Shown here one piece after another: positions 8,473-16,749 of a stretch of 33,803 nt of DNA. The notes beneath the pieces were generated by a model. That model was given only the letters and a program-made list of their open reading frames with translations, made no database searches and was not told the DNA's origin. The stretch is taken from NCBI GenBank assembly GCA_002167775.1, contig NHBV01000047.1, forward strand, positions 21,163 to 54,965, in the 5' to 3' direction. This stretch comes from Crocinitomicaceae bacterium TMED16 (GTDB lineage Bacteria; Bacteroidota; Bacteroidia; Flavobacteriales_D; Crocinitomicaceae). The first letter of the stretch is position 1. Each line of letters begins with the position of its first letter. The translations under genes and the position numbers were made by a program.

Positions 8473-9785
8473 TGAACAACGCAGAACCTCCTCCCCTATT
8501 TATTCAGGCCATGCAATTGGATAGCACCATACTCATTTTGAGCACGGTCATTTTGATGCTTCTATTACTTTCCGCTTTATTTTCAGGTGCTGAATCAGCC
8601 TTCTTTTCACTTTCTCCTAAAGATACAGAGGCCTTGTCGAAGGATACAACTAAACGTGAACATAAAATTTTAACCTTACTAAAGCATCCAAAGGAGCTTT
8701 TGGCAGCGCTGCTTATAGCAAATAACTTTGTAAATGTCGGGATCATTATCTTATCAAGTTACCTCATCAACTACTATTTTCCTATGGCTGATAACTACAT
8801 CCGCTTCTTTTTAGAAGTAATAGGAATTACGCTGGTCATCTTAATTTGGGGTGAGGTTATCCCGAAAATCTTTGCCGTGAAAAATGCAACCTTCATGTCG
8901 AAACTTATGAGCACCCCAATTATGGTAATCAAAAAAACACCTCCTTTTTCATTTCTTGTTCGGGCCTTGGTTAGGAGTTCAAGACTTTTTGACCAAACCA
9001 AAAAGGGAAAGGTGAATTTATCATCTTCAGATTTGGAGCAGGCTGTAGCCATTACGAAAGAAGAGTCTCTTGATGACGAGCATAATATTCTAGAAGGAAT
9101 TGTAAAATTTGGAAAAACCGAGGCGTCACAAATTATGAAGCCTAGAATTGAAGTTTCTGCTGTTGATGCAGAAATGAAATTCAGTGAAATCAAAACCTTT
9201 ATATTAGACTGCGGATTTTCAAGAATTCCGGTATATAAGGAAACAGCAGATCGCGTAATCGGAATTCTATACATCAAAGACCTTTTACCTTTTTTGAACC
9301 AAAATGATCAATTCAATTGGCTCAGCACCCTGCGAAAACCTTTTTTTATTACTGAGAATAAAAAAATCAATGATTTACTTCAAGAATTTAAAACGAAGAA
9401 AATGCACATGTCCATCGTAGTTGATGAATATGGAGGAGCTTCAGGGATTGTTACCCTAGAAGATATCCTGGAGGAAATTGTAGGTGAAATCACTGATGAA
9501 TTCGATGAAGAAGAATTGGTTTATTCCAGAATTGATGATGGTGTCTATATTTTTGAAGGTCGTACATCTCTCATGGATTTTTACAAAGCATCGAAAATCG
9601 AACCCGAAGCCTTTGAAAGAATTAAAGGAGAAGCCGAAACAATCGGTGGCTTTGTAATAGAGCAGGCAGGAAGAATTTTAAAAAATAATGAATTTATTGA
9701 AGTGGAAAAATGCAAGATCATTGTGGAGTCTTCAGACAAAAGACGTATTAAAACATTAAAAGTAATTACCAATAGCCATGAGTAG
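8472..9785 (+). CDS. gldE: Gliding motility-associated membrane protein GldE
   Basis: GldE is a CNNM/CorC-type membrane protein linked genetically to GldD in Flavobacterium gliding and type IX secretion; its biochemical role is not settled. The 437-residue protein has hydrophobic segments at about 19-45, 75-101 and 111-135 in a DUF21/CNNM domain (SALFSGAESAFFSLSP, WGEVIPKIFAVKNA). A CBS pair follows at about 220-340 (IMKPRIEVSAVDA; MHMSIVVDEYGGASGIVTLED). A CorC_HlyC-type C-terminal domain ends it. Related proteins are Mg2+/Co2+ efflux-type, so ion transport is an alternative role. Its end overlaps gldD by 8 bp. Confidence 0.92.
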   Translation: MNNAEPPPLFIQAMQLDSTILILSTVILMLLLLSALFSGAESAFFSLSPKDTEALSKDTTKREHKILTLLKHPKELLAALLIANNFVNVGIIILSSYLINYYFPMADNYIRFFLEVIGITLVILIWGEVIPKIFAVKNATFMSKLMSTPIMVIKKTPPFSFLVRALVRSSRLFDQTKKGKVNLSSSDLEQAVAITKEESLDDEHNILEGIVKFGKTEASQIMKPRIEVSAVDAEMKFSEIKTFILDCGFSRIPVYKETADRVIGILYIKDLLPFLNQNDQFNWLSTLRKPFFITENKKINDLLQEFKTKKMHMSIVVDEYGGASGIVTLEDILEEIVGEITDEFDEEELVYSRIDDGVYIFEGRTSLMDFYKASKIEPEAFERIKGEAETIGGFVIEQAGRILKNNEFIEVEKCKIIVESSDKRRIKTLKVITNSHE

Positions 9786-10368
9786 GTATTTCAAGTTCTT
9801 ATTGCCAATTTTCCTTTTGATTTTGGCGTCATGTGCGGGTGAAAATCGCATTCCCAAACCTCCTACTTATCTAAAAGCAAAGCTTCCACCGCATAGCTAT
9901 CACAGGGAAACTTTTGAGGCTCCATTTGACTTGAGTGTATCAGATTTATATACACTTAAAAGTCCTGTGAATTGTGATAGTAATTATTGTGAGCAAGAAA
10001 TTTACATGGGAAGAGCGCTGAATGGGGCTATCAACCTCTTTTATAAAAAATTAGAGCATAAAGACTCACTACCAAGCCTCATTAACTTTTCAAATAAGGA
10101 AGTTGACTTTCATAAAATAAAGGCAGATCAAATTGATTTTGATCAAATCATAGACCGAGAAAATAGGGTTTACGGAACACTATTTGAGCTGAAAGGCGAT
10201 GTAGCAACCAATTATCAATTTTACTTAACAGACTCCTCTAGAAATTTTCTCAGGGGAGAGGTTATCTTAAATTGCGTACCTAACTATGACTCCTTAAGAA
10301 ACGTACTTGCCTACATAAAGGAGGACCTAAATGTGATGCTGAATACATTTTCATGGAGAAAAAATTAA
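9778..10368 (+). CDS. gldD: Gliding motility lipoprotein GldD
   Basis: GldD is a lipoprotein required for gliding and type IX secretion in Flavobacterium. This 196-residue protein has a hydrophobic signal of ~16 residues and a lipobox ending LASC, with Cys19 as the lipidation site. The family hallmark PKPPTY follows at residues 26-31. Three further cysteines occur in the mature part (two in NCDSNYCEQ, one in LNCVP). The C-terminus (LRGEVILNCVPNYDSLRNVLAYIKEDLNVML) matches the usual GldD end in pattern. The gene overlaps gldE by 8 bp and folK by 16 bp, so the three are probably co-translated. Confidence 0.93.
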   Translation: MSRYFKFLLPIFLLILASCAGENRIPKPPTYLKAKLPPHSYHRETFEAPFDLSVSDLYTLKSPVNCDSNYCEQEIYMGRALNGAINLFYKKLEHKDSLPSLINFSNKEVDFHKIKADQIDFDQIIDRENRVYGTLFELKGDVATNYQFYLTDSSRNFLRGEVILNCVPNYDSLRNVLAYIKEDLNVMLNTFSWRKN

Positions 10369-10817
10369 ATAAAGTTGTTTTGTCTTTAGGTTCAAATATT
10401 GGTGAAAGAAGAGAAAATCTATCCTTGGCTTATGAGCATGTTGAGAAACAGATCGGCAAAATTGTAAAATCATCTTCCTTTTACGAAAATCCATCTCAAG
10501 GATTTGACTCCAATAACGACTTTATCAATTCATGTATAGCCATTAAGACAACTGCAGGATGCCGAGAAGTTTTGGACAAAATTCATTGGATTGAAAAGTC
10601 CATGGGACGTAAAAGAACTAAAGAAGGCTATGAGGATAGAATCATTGATATTGATATTATTTTTTACAACAATCACATTGTCGATGAGGATGGATTAAAG
10701 GTTCCGCATCCAAATTACCATAAACGAGACTTTGTCTTAATCCCCCTAAACGAGCTTAATTTCTTAACGGATCCAAGACAAAAATTTCAAGCATCAAACG
10801 AAAAGATGGATAAATAA
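10353..10817 (+). CDS. folK: 2-amino-4-hydroxy-6-hydroxymethyldihydropteridine pyrophosphokinase
   Basis: FolK (HPPK) transfers pyrophosphate from ATP to 6-hydroxymethyl-7,8-dihydropterin in folate synthesis. The 154-residue protein has normal length. It opens with VVLSLGSNIGERRENL, and the pterin site FYENPSQGF lies near residue 43. The ATP- and Mg-binding signature occurs as GRKRTKEGYEDRIIDIDIIFY around residues 85-105, with the two essential Asp residues in DIDI. VPHPNYHKRDFVLIPLNEL follows. The ATG lies 16 bp inside the gldD end, and no better start is available downstream before the conserved core. Confidence 0.96.
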   Translation: MEKKLNKVVLSLGSNIGERRENLSLAYEHVEKQIGKIVKSSSFYENPSQGFDSNNDFINSCIAIKTTAGCREVLDKIHWIEKSMGRKRTKEGYEDRIIDIDIIFYNNHIVDEDGLKVPHPNYHKRDFVLIPLNELNFLTDPRQKFQASNEKMDK

Positions 10818-10839
10818 ATTAAAGATTACACAACATAAA

Positions 10840-10869
10840 TTGTCGCTTCAGTTAATCTTATTAACTTTG
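10840..10869 (+). promoter_or_regulatory. Promoter of the 573-residue lipoprotein gene
   Basis: TTG (10840-10842), 19 bp, then TAACTTTG (10862-10869) match the Bacteroidetes consensus exactly. The predicted start is near 10874, giving a leader of ~22 nt. The same -7 box sequence and spacing occur at rpsL, which suggests strong constitutive expression. Confidence 0.75.
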
Positions 10870-10896
10870 CAGAATATTTTACAATTATAAACTATT

Positions 10897-12618
10897 ATGA
10901 AAAGCAATTCTTTCAAAGTATTTATGGGATTTTTTATCTCATTTTTAATTCTCTCAAGTTGTACCCTACTCAAGGATTTGGATTATACAGTTACTCCAAG
11001 CCCTTTAGAAATGCATGGAGATAGCATTAAATTCTCAGTAACGGTTAATGTACCAGAAAAGGGGATTAGTAAAAGTGTTAAAGCTGAAATCACACCGAAA
11101 CTCGGAAACAAAGCTTTAGGCGTTTGGACCATTCAAGGTGAAAAAATCCAAGGAAATGGAAAGACCATCGTCTTCAAACCAGGCGGAACTGCGACCTTTG
11201 AAACCTCATTGGCCTATGACCCATCTCTCGAGGCAGCAGATTTAGTATTAACGGGTAAAATCTATAAAGGAGCAAAATCTAAAGAAAAAGGTGAGCTTCC
11301 ATCCGCGAAAATAGCTGATGCAACTATAGTTACTCCATTGTTGGCCAGAATGACCTGTGAAATGTGTACGCAAAGCGATGAACTCGTTCGGGTTGTAGAC
11401 AAAAGTGTAAGCGCAGTAATCAATTACGACAAAGGAAAGTCTTTGGTTAAATCAAAAGAGCTCAAGGATAATGATATTGTTGATTTAGTATCATGGATTG
11501 CCGCTTCACAAGAAAATGAGAAGCTTGAAATCCAATCCATATCCATTAGAGGATATGCCTCTCCTGATGGTGAGTTCGCTAAAAATGGTGACCTATCTAC
11601 AGAGCGTGTTGAAAGTGCGGCAAAAGCCTTCTCAAAATTAATGAAGAAAGCTAAGCTTGAAGCTTACACGGATGTTGCGACATACGACCAGAAAGGTTTA
11701 GGTGAAGATTTCGAAGAATTTAAAAAACAATTGGCTGCGACAGAATCTATTTCCGAAGGAGACAAAAACCTTTTCATTCGTGTATTAGAAATGGAAAAAG
11801 ATCCTGAAAAAAGAGAAGCAGAAATGGTGCGTTTAGGAAAGTCATATACTCAGTTAGAGAAAGATGTTTTCCCAAATATCCGAAGGGCGGTGATTACGAT
11901 TAATTATAAGGAAAGCGGTTTAACAGACGAAGAAATGATCGCTTTTGCAACTAATAAAACGGATACACTAACAGTGGAAGAGGTTTTATTTACCGGTGAA
12001 ACTTTATTGAAAGATTTGAATTCACGTATTGCCTTATATGCAGCTGTTGCAGAGAAGATGAATGATAGTCGAGTTTACAATAATCTTGGGTCACTTTACT
12101 ATGTACAAAATGACATTCCAAATGCAAAAGCAAACTTTGAAGCTTCTGCCGAGTTAAATGCCTCGGGAGAGGTAATGAATAACCTAGCGGCAATTTCAAT
12201 GCTCGAGGGAGACCGAGAGAATAGCAGAACGCTTTTCGCAAAAGCAAAAGGAATGGATGCAGACAAAATGAGTGCAGTGAAAGCAAACACAGCAGGCTTG
12301 GATATTTTAGATGGTGCTTATGCGGCAGCTGAAGGAAATATCTCAGGAAATACTTTCAATAAAGCGCTAGCTCAACTTCTACAGGGAGATCTTTCTTCAG
12401 CGGAGGTGACATTAGCAGAGAGCGATGACAAAAACGATGCAGATGGACTTTACTTAGCGGCTATTATGGCGGCAAGGGGAGGAACGGGAGCAAGTGATGT
12501 TGTTGCCAAACTCAAATTGGCTATTGAAGAGGATGCAAGCTTTAAAGCAAAAGCCGGTAAAGACCGTGAGTTTGTTAAATTCTTTGAAGATGCAGCTTTT
12601 CAAGCTCTTGTGAAGTAA
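10897..12618 (+). CDS. Lipoprotein with OmpA-like segment and TPR-like region
   Basis: I do not recognise a named family. The 573-residue protein has a signal peptide and a lipobox ending LSSC (Cys22). Residues 30-145 look like a beta-rich domain (ITPKLGNKALGVWTIQG). A CxxC pair (Cys154, Cys157) follows in TCEMC. Residues 175-250 resemble an OmpA C-terminal peptidoglycan-binding domain: INYDKGKS, ISIRGYASPDGE, then NGDLSTERVESAAKAF. This is split by a charged helical insert before VFPNIRRAVITINY (325-337). The last ~200 residues hold TPR-like repeats (SRVYNNLGSLYYVQNDIPNAKANF). It is probably a periplasm-facing outer-membrane lipoprotein. It has its own consensus promoter and a strong terminator. 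Confidence 0.9.
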   Translation: MKSNSFKVFMGFFISFLILSSCTLLKDLDYTVTPSPLEMHGDSIKFSVTVNVPEKGISKSVKAEITPKLGNKALGVWTIQGEKIQGNGKTIVFKPGGTATFETSLAYDPSLEAADLVLTGKIYKGAKSKEKGELPSAKIADATIVTPLLARMTCEMCTQSDELVRVVDKSVSAVINYDKGKSLVKSKELKDNDIVDLVSWIAASQENEKLEIQSISIRGYASPDGEFAKNGDLSTERVESAAKAFSKLMKKAKLEAYTDVATYDQKGLGEDFEEFKKQLAATESISEGDKNLFIRVLEMEKDPEKREAEMVRLGKSYTQLEKDVFPNIRRAVITINYKESGLTDEEMIAFATNKTDTLTVEEVLFTGETLLKDLNSRIALYAAVAEKMNDSRVYNNLGSLYYVQNDIPNAKANFEASAELNASGEVMNNLAAISMLEGDRENSRTLFAKAKGMDADKMSAVKANTAGLDILDGAYAAAEGNISGNTFNKALAQLLQGDLSSAEVTLAESDDKNDADGLYLAAIMAARGGTGASDVVAKLKLAIEEDASFKAKAGKDREFVKFFEDAAFQALVK

Positions 12619-12639
12619 AGCAAAAAGATAATAGATATT

Positions 12640-12665
12640 AAAAGCCTCTTCTAGAGGCTTTTTTT
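12640..12665. terminator. Bidirectional intrinsic terminator
   Basis: AAAAGCCTC and GAGGCTTTT form a perfect 9-bp stem with loop TTCTA (12649-12653). On the plus strand it is followed by a T-run (to 12665) and ends the lipoprotein gene, 21 bp past its stop. On the minus strand it also reads as stem plus TTTTAATA and ends the glycosyltransferase gene, whose stop codon lies in the loop. Confidence 0.88.
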
Positions 12666-13589
12666 ATGCCTTTTAGCGAGATAAATCTGCTCGTCTTGCC
12701 CAGGTGTTGGAATTAAATTATAATCACAACCAAGCTCAAGACAATCCATAAGTGTGGTATAACCAAAAAATCCGAAAATCTTAGACGTGTTTATAAAAAG
12801 AGCATCTATTGACGACATATCGGTACTCGCAAAAAACGGTGTTTTGATATTTTTTCTTACCAATAATGACCGAACAGATTCAGGACCTACGATCTTTTCT
12901 ATTTCACCATTTATAATTTGAGGTGTAAATGTGTCCAACAAGATTTGAGAATAAACCTCTGGGCCATTAAATACAAGAATTCCATTTACCTCCTTTTCGG
13001 TTGGCTTTTGGATTAATTGAAAACGAGAATGACAACCAATATATATGGACTTATCATAATTTTTATTCTCCGATAGTTTTCCTGCATATCGCTCGTGCTC
13101 ATTGTCCATGATCCAAATAGAGCTAAACTTAGAGATCTGTTGCCTATGAATAAGATTGCCGAGCTTATAAATTCCCCTAACAGGAAACTGCAGCTGATGC
13201 GTAATAAATATTGATGGGACATTACTCATAAAACCATAACGCTGGTCTGAAATAAGCATATCCAACTTATATTTTTCAACGTACGTATGCGCAAGTTGCT
13301 TTTCGGATTTCAAGTATTGGTATAGCTTTCTTGAGGTAAGCAATAGGTCTATTTTGAATCGACCTTTTCCATTAAATTTAAAAGGATAACCGCGGTGGTT
13401 AACAAAATTTACATCTCTCAGGTATTGGCTAAAGATTTGCTTTTGGTGGTCATCACAAAAAATAAACAACTCGTTATTTTGTTGACATAATGACTCAATA
13501 ATAGGGATGCTTCGGGTAACATGACCCAAACCCCAGTTCAGAACTGAAATGCCAATACGCTTATCTGAAATATCACGTGGATGAATCAC
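12651..13589 (-). CDS. MurG-like glycosyltransferase (GT-B, family 28 type)
   Basis: This is a probable GT-B glycosyltransferase of 312 residues; donor and acceptor are unknown. The N-terminal GLGHVTRS motif (residues 20-27) is the acceptor-side glycine loop typical of MurG-like enzymes. The C-terminal donor-side region reads FGYTTLMDCLELGC and IPTPGQDEQIYLA (275-305). There is no membrane segment. The start codon is GTG: an in-frame stop lies two codons upstream and the conserved motif begins 18 residues in, so no other start fits. A TTG-N18-TAATTTTA motif upstream would make the message nearly leaderless. The last codons run through the shared terminator stem, so the C-terminus is slightly short. 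It stands alone between plus-strand operons. Confidence 0.8.
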   Translation of the reverse strand: MIHPRDISDKRIGISVLNWGLGHVTRSIPIIESLCQQNNELFIFCDDHQKQIFSQYLRDVNFVNHRGYPFKFNGKGRFKIDLLLTSRKLYQYLKSEKQLAHTYVEKYKLDMLISDQRYGFMSNVPSIFITHQLQFPVRGIYKLGNLIHRQQISKFSSIWIMDNEHERYAGKLSENKNYDKSIYIGCHSRFQLIQKPTEKEVNGILVFNGPEVYSQILLDTFTPQIINGEIEKIVGPESVRSLLVRKNIKTPFFASTDMSSIDALFINTSKIFGFFGYTTLMDCLELGCDYNLIPTPGQDEQIYLAKRHKKSL

Positions 13590-13664
13590 CTTTTAAAATT
13601 AGAAAAATAGAGACTAAATCAACCGATATTCATTATTTTAGCCGAATATATTACAAAACAAGAA

Positions 13665-14333
13665 ATGAAAGAGGGAACTGAATTTAGAAAATATGCGACA
13701 AAGCATATGGGTATCAATAGTACGTTTGTGGACCATTATATTGAGTCTTCACTTACGCCATATATAATCGAAGAGCGTTCATTAAACATGACACAAATGG
13801 ATGTATTTTCTCGACTTATGATGGATCGAATTATATTTTTAGGCACGGGAATCAATGACCAGGTTGCAAACATTATAAATGCTCAGCTTTTATTTCTCGA
13901 ATCTGTGGATGCAAAGAAAGACATTCAGATTTACCTCAATTCACCGGGAGGTTCAGTTTATGCCGGTCTAGGCATCTACGACACCATGCAATACATACGA
14001 CCAGATGTCGCTACAATATGTACTGGTATGGCAGCATCTATGGGTGCCGTTCTACTTTGTGCAGGTGCAGATGGTAAGAGGAGTGCATTGAAACACTCTC
14101 GTGTTATGATTCACCAGCCTTTAGGTGGTGCACAGGGACAAGCAAGTGATATTGAAATTACTGCACGCGAAATTCAAAAGCTAAAAAAAGAGCTTTATGA
14201 TATTATTGCAACGCATTCTAAACAAACCTATGATAAAGTTTGGGAGGATTCAGATAGAGATTATTGGATGACAGCGCCAGAAGCGAAAGCATATGGTATG
14301 GTAGATGAAATTCTATTGAGAAACCCTAAATAA
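13665..14333 (+). CDS. clpP: ATP-dependent Clp protease, proteolytic subunit
   Basis: ClpP is the serine-protease barrel that degrades proteins fed in by ClpX or related unfoldases. The 222-residue protein shows the triad at expected spacing: Ser125 in GMAASMG, His150 in MIHQPLGG, and Asp199 in SDRDYWM. The oxyanion strand LNSPGGSVYAG is at 91-101. An extended N-terminal segment (~35 residues before YIIEERSLN) is typical of Bacteroidetes ClpP and may be processed. clpX begins directly after the stop with no spacer. No clear consensus promoter was found in the 75-bp gap to the divergent glycosyltransferase; TATTTTAG at 13634 is one mismatch off. Confidence 0.97.
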   Translation: MKEGTEFRKYATKHMGINSTFVDHYIESSLTPYIIEERSLNMTQMDVFSRLMMDRIIFLGTGINDQVANIINAQLLFLESVDAKKDIQIYLNSPGGSVYAGLGIYDTMQYIRPDVATICTGMAASMGAVLLCAGADGKRSALKHSRVMIHQPLGGAQGQASDIEITAREIQKLKKELYDIIATHSKQTYDKVWEDSDRDYWMTAPEAKAYGMVDEILLRNPK

Positions 14334-15563
14334 ATGGCTACCCAAAAAACATCTTGTTCATTTTGTGGCCTTCCAAGAGAAGAAGTAAAAATCTTAATTG
14401 CTGGTGTTACGGGTCACATTTGTGAAAATTGTGCAAAACAAGCGAATCAGATTGTAGCAGAAGAATTTTCTAATACAACTGAAAAGCAAGTGAGCACGAA
14501 AAAGAAACTTGATGTAAGGTTCCCAAAAGAGATAAAAGCTGAGCTAGATGAATATGTCATTGGGCAGGATGAGGCAAAAAAAGTACTCTCTGTTGCCGTA
14601 TATAATCACTACAAGCGATTGAATGCAGATGCATCAGATGAAATTGAAATTGAAAAGTCGAATGTAGTTTTAGTTGGTCGAACTGGAACTGGAAAAACGC
14701 TTCTAGCGAAAACCATTGCAAAGCTACTGAAAGTTCCATTTTGCATTGCAGATGCTACGGTTCTCACCCAAGCAGGATATGTTGGCGAAGATGTTGAGAG
14801 TGTTCTTTCTCGTCTTCTTCAAGTGGCTGACTATGATGTTGAAGCTGCGGAAAGAGGGATTGTTTTTATTGATGAAATTGATAAAATTGCGCGTAAAGAC
14901 GATAATCCATCCATAACGCGTGATGTTTCAGGAGAAGGAGTTCAGCAAGCCCTACTAAAGCTGCTGGAAGGGTCAGAAATAAATGTCCCTCCACAAGGAG
15001 GTAGAAAGCATCCTGAACAAAAAATGATTCAAGTAAATACAAAAGGCATCCTTTTTATTTGCGGTGGAGCCTTCGATGGAATAGAAAAGCTAATTGCCCA
15101 GCGCGTGAATAGACAAACCATTGGATTTTCAGCGGCAGGTCAACCTGATATTGATTCAGATTCATTGTTGCAATATATCAACGCAACAGATATTAAAAAT
15201 TTTGGCTTGATTCCTGAGCTTGTTGGAAGGTTTCCTGTACTCAGCTATCTCGAACCATTAGATCCATTCGCATTAAAAAGAATACTAACAGAACCTAAAA
15301 ATGCGTTAGTAAAACAATACGAAAAAATATTTAAGCTCGATGGTATCAAATTGAGTATTGATCAAAAAGCATTAGATTTTATTGTTTCAAAGGCCATCGA
15401 ATATAAACTTGGAGCTAGGGGTTTACGTTCCATTTGTGAGGCTATTTTAACAGATGCAATGTTCAATTTGCCCTCCTCCAAAACAAAAACATTGAAGGTT
15501 ACCGAAGATTATGCCAAAGGAAAATTCGATAAATCGAAAATGGCAAAGCTCAAGGTTGCTTAA
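14334..15563 (+). CDS. clpX: ATP-dependent Clp protease, ATP-binding subunit ClpX
   Basis: ClpX is the hexameric AAA+ unfoldase that threads substrates into ClpP. The 409-residue protein carries the N-terminal zinc-binding domain (Cys8, Cys11, Cys30, Cys33). Walker A is GRTGTGKT (115-122), pore loop 1 is GYVG (148-151), Walker B is IVFIDEID (176-183), the RKH loop is at 224-226, and sensor 2 is in GARGLRS (360-366). The ClpP-docking loop IGF is at 263-265, so partnership with the adjacent clpP is expected. The ATG immediately follows the clpP TAA. Confidence 0.97.
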   Translation: MATQKTSCSFCGLPREEVKILIAGVTGHICENCAKQANQIVAEEFSNTTEKQVSTKKKLDVRFPKEIKAELDEYVIGQDEAKKVLSVAVYNHYKRLNADASDEIEIEKSNVVLVGRTGTGKTLLAKTIAKLLKVPFCIADATVLTQAGYVGEDVESVLSRLLQVADYDVEAAERGIVFIDEIDKIARKDDNPSITRDVSGEGVQQALLKLLEGSEINVPPQGGRKHPEQKMIQVNTKGILFICGGAFDGIEKLIAQRVNRQTIGFSAAGQPDIDSDSLLQYINATDIKNFGLIPELVGRFPVLSYLEPLDPFALKRILTEPKNALVKQYEKIFKLDGIKLSIDQKALDFIVSKAIEYKLGARGLRSICEAILTDAMFNLPSSKTKTLKVTEDYAKGKFDKSKMAKLKVA

Positions 15564-15588
15564 ATTACAATCTTCTTTTATATTTTTG
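15556..15588 (+). promoter_or_regulatory. Probable pdhB promoter
   Basis: TATTTTTG (15581-15588) matches TAnnTTTG exactly. The nearest TTG lies at 15556-15558 with a 22-bp spacer, slightly long and inside the end of clpX. The predicted leader is ~17 nt. It would uncouple pdhB from clpPX. Confidence 0.5.
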
Positions 15589-15609
15589 TACCGCTAAATA
15601 CGTGAACGA

Positions 15610-16587
15610 ATGAAAACATTACAATATAGAGAGGCCTTGAGAGAGGCAATGTCTGAAGAAATGCGAAAAGATAAAAGCGTTTTTCTTTTAGGCGAAGAGG
15701 TTGCGGAATATAATGGAGCGTATAAGGTGTCTCAAGGGATGTTGGATGAGTTCGGACCTAAACGGGTTATAGATACCCCTATTGCTGAATTAGGTTTTGC
15801 AGGTATTGCGGTGGGCGCATCTATGAATGGACTAAAACCAATCGTAGAATTTATGACTTGGAACTTTGCTATTCTTGCAGCGGATCAGATTATAAATAGT
15901 GCCGCAAAAATGCTTCAAATGTCGGGAGGTCAGTACCACTGCCCTATTGTTTTTAGAGGTGGGAATGGGACTGCCGGTCAGCTTGCAGCTACACACTCGC
16001 AAAGTTTTGAGGCCTTTTATGCCCATGTACCTGGCTTAAAGGTAATTACACCTTCAAACCCTGCTGATGCCAAAGGCCTATTGAAATCTGCTATTAGAGA
16101 TGAAGACCCTGTTGTATTTCTAGAATCAGAAAAGATGTATGGCGATAAAGGTGAGGTTCCTGAAGGAGAGTATTTAATTCCCATTGGCACAGCAAACATT
16201 AAACGAAAAGGACAACACGTCACAATTGTTTCTTTTGGAAAAATCATAAAGATTGCAGAAGAAGTTGCTGAAATATTAGCAAAAGAAAATATTGAAATTG
16301 AGATTATTGATTTAAGAACAATCCGTCCTATTGACTACGGAACCATTGTTGAATCTATCAAAAAGACCAACAGATGTGTTGTTGTCGAAGAGTCATGGCC
16401 CTTAGCCTCCATTTCATCAGAAATTGCATACCACGTTCAACGTTATGCTTTTGACCATCTTGATGCACCGGTTTTAAGGGTAACCCAAACGGACACACCC
16501 TTCGCTTTTTCTCCAACTCTAATTGAAGAAGCTTTACCGAGTAAAGAGAAGCTCATCCATGCAATAAAACACGTTTTATACGCCTAA
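15610..16587 (+). CDS. pdhB: Pyruvate dehydrogenase E1 component, beta subunit
   Basis: This is the beta subunit of the alpha2beta2-type E1 enzyme, which decarboxylates pyruvate with thiamine diphosphate and passes the acetyl group to E2. The 325-residue protein has normal length. It starts LQYREALREAMSEEM. The thiamine-activating glutamate is Glu60 in TPIAELGFAG, followed by EFMTWNFAILAADQIINSAAK and RGGNGTAGQLAATHSQ. The C-terminal transketolase domain begins near residue 195 (GQHVTIVSFGK). E1 alpha and E2 are not in the window, so the subunits are encoded apart. Related branched-chain enzymes are less likely given the pattern RGGNGTAGQLAATHSQ. Confidence 0.93.
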   Translation: MKTLQYREALREAMSEEMRKDKSVFLLGEEVAEYNGAYKVSQGMLDEFGPKRVIDTPIAELGFAGIAVGASMNGLKPIVEFMTWNFAILAADQIINSAAKMLQMSGGQYHCPIVFRGGNGTAGQLAATHSQSFEAFYAHVPGLKVITPSNPADAKGLLKSAIRDEDPVVFLESEKMYGDKGEVPEGEYLIPIGTANIKRKGQHVTIVSFGKIIKIAEEVAEILAKENIEIEIIDLRTIRPIDYGTIVESIKKTNRCVVVEESWPLASISSEIAYHVQRYAFDHLDAPVLRVTQTDTPFAFSPTLIEEALPSKEKLIHAIKHVLYA

Positions 16588-16664
16588 ATGTCTTGTGAAA
16601 TCGGGCAATTTAATGTGTGAACGAAAAATCTATTCAAAAAAAATTGTTTTTTTTCCCTTTACCC

Positions 16665-16694
16665 TTGTGTAATAAATAAAATTAAGTAACTTTG
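16665..16694 (+). promoter_or_regulatory. Promoter of the ribosomal super-operon (rpsL)
   Basis: TTG (16665-16667), 19 bp, then TAACTTTG (16687-16694) match the Bacteroidetes consensus. The predicted start is about 16699, which gives a leader of ~50 nt, the longest of the promoters recognised here. It is the best candidate to drive the whole rpsL-rplQ cluster. Confidence 0.8.
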
Positions 16695-16698
16695 CACC

Positions 16699-16717
16699 CC
16701 TCAAAGTGCGTTTGAGG
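16699..16717 (+). promoter_or_regulatory. Hairpin at the 5' end of the rpsL leader
   Basis: CCTCAAA and TTTGAGG form a perfect 7-bp stem around GTGCG. It begins at the predicted transcription start, so the mRNA would carry a 5'-terminal stem-loop about 32 nt before the rpsL ATG. It may protect the transcript from 5'-end decay or bind a ribosomal protein for feedback. No T-run follows, so it is not a terminator. Confidence 0.55.
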
Positions 16718-16749
16718 TATTTTATTTTATTTACAATTAAGAGTATTTT

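Noticed and set aside
10318..10333. AAGGAGG near the end of gldD as a ribosome-binding site
   Set aside because: The ATG that follows is at once followed by TGA, and the folK ATG is ~28 nt away, too far for this motif to serve it.
16588..16664. Small RNA or gene in the pdhB-rpsL gap
   Set aside because: Only poly-A/T runs are present before the rpsL promoter; no hairpin with T-run or reading frame could be supported.
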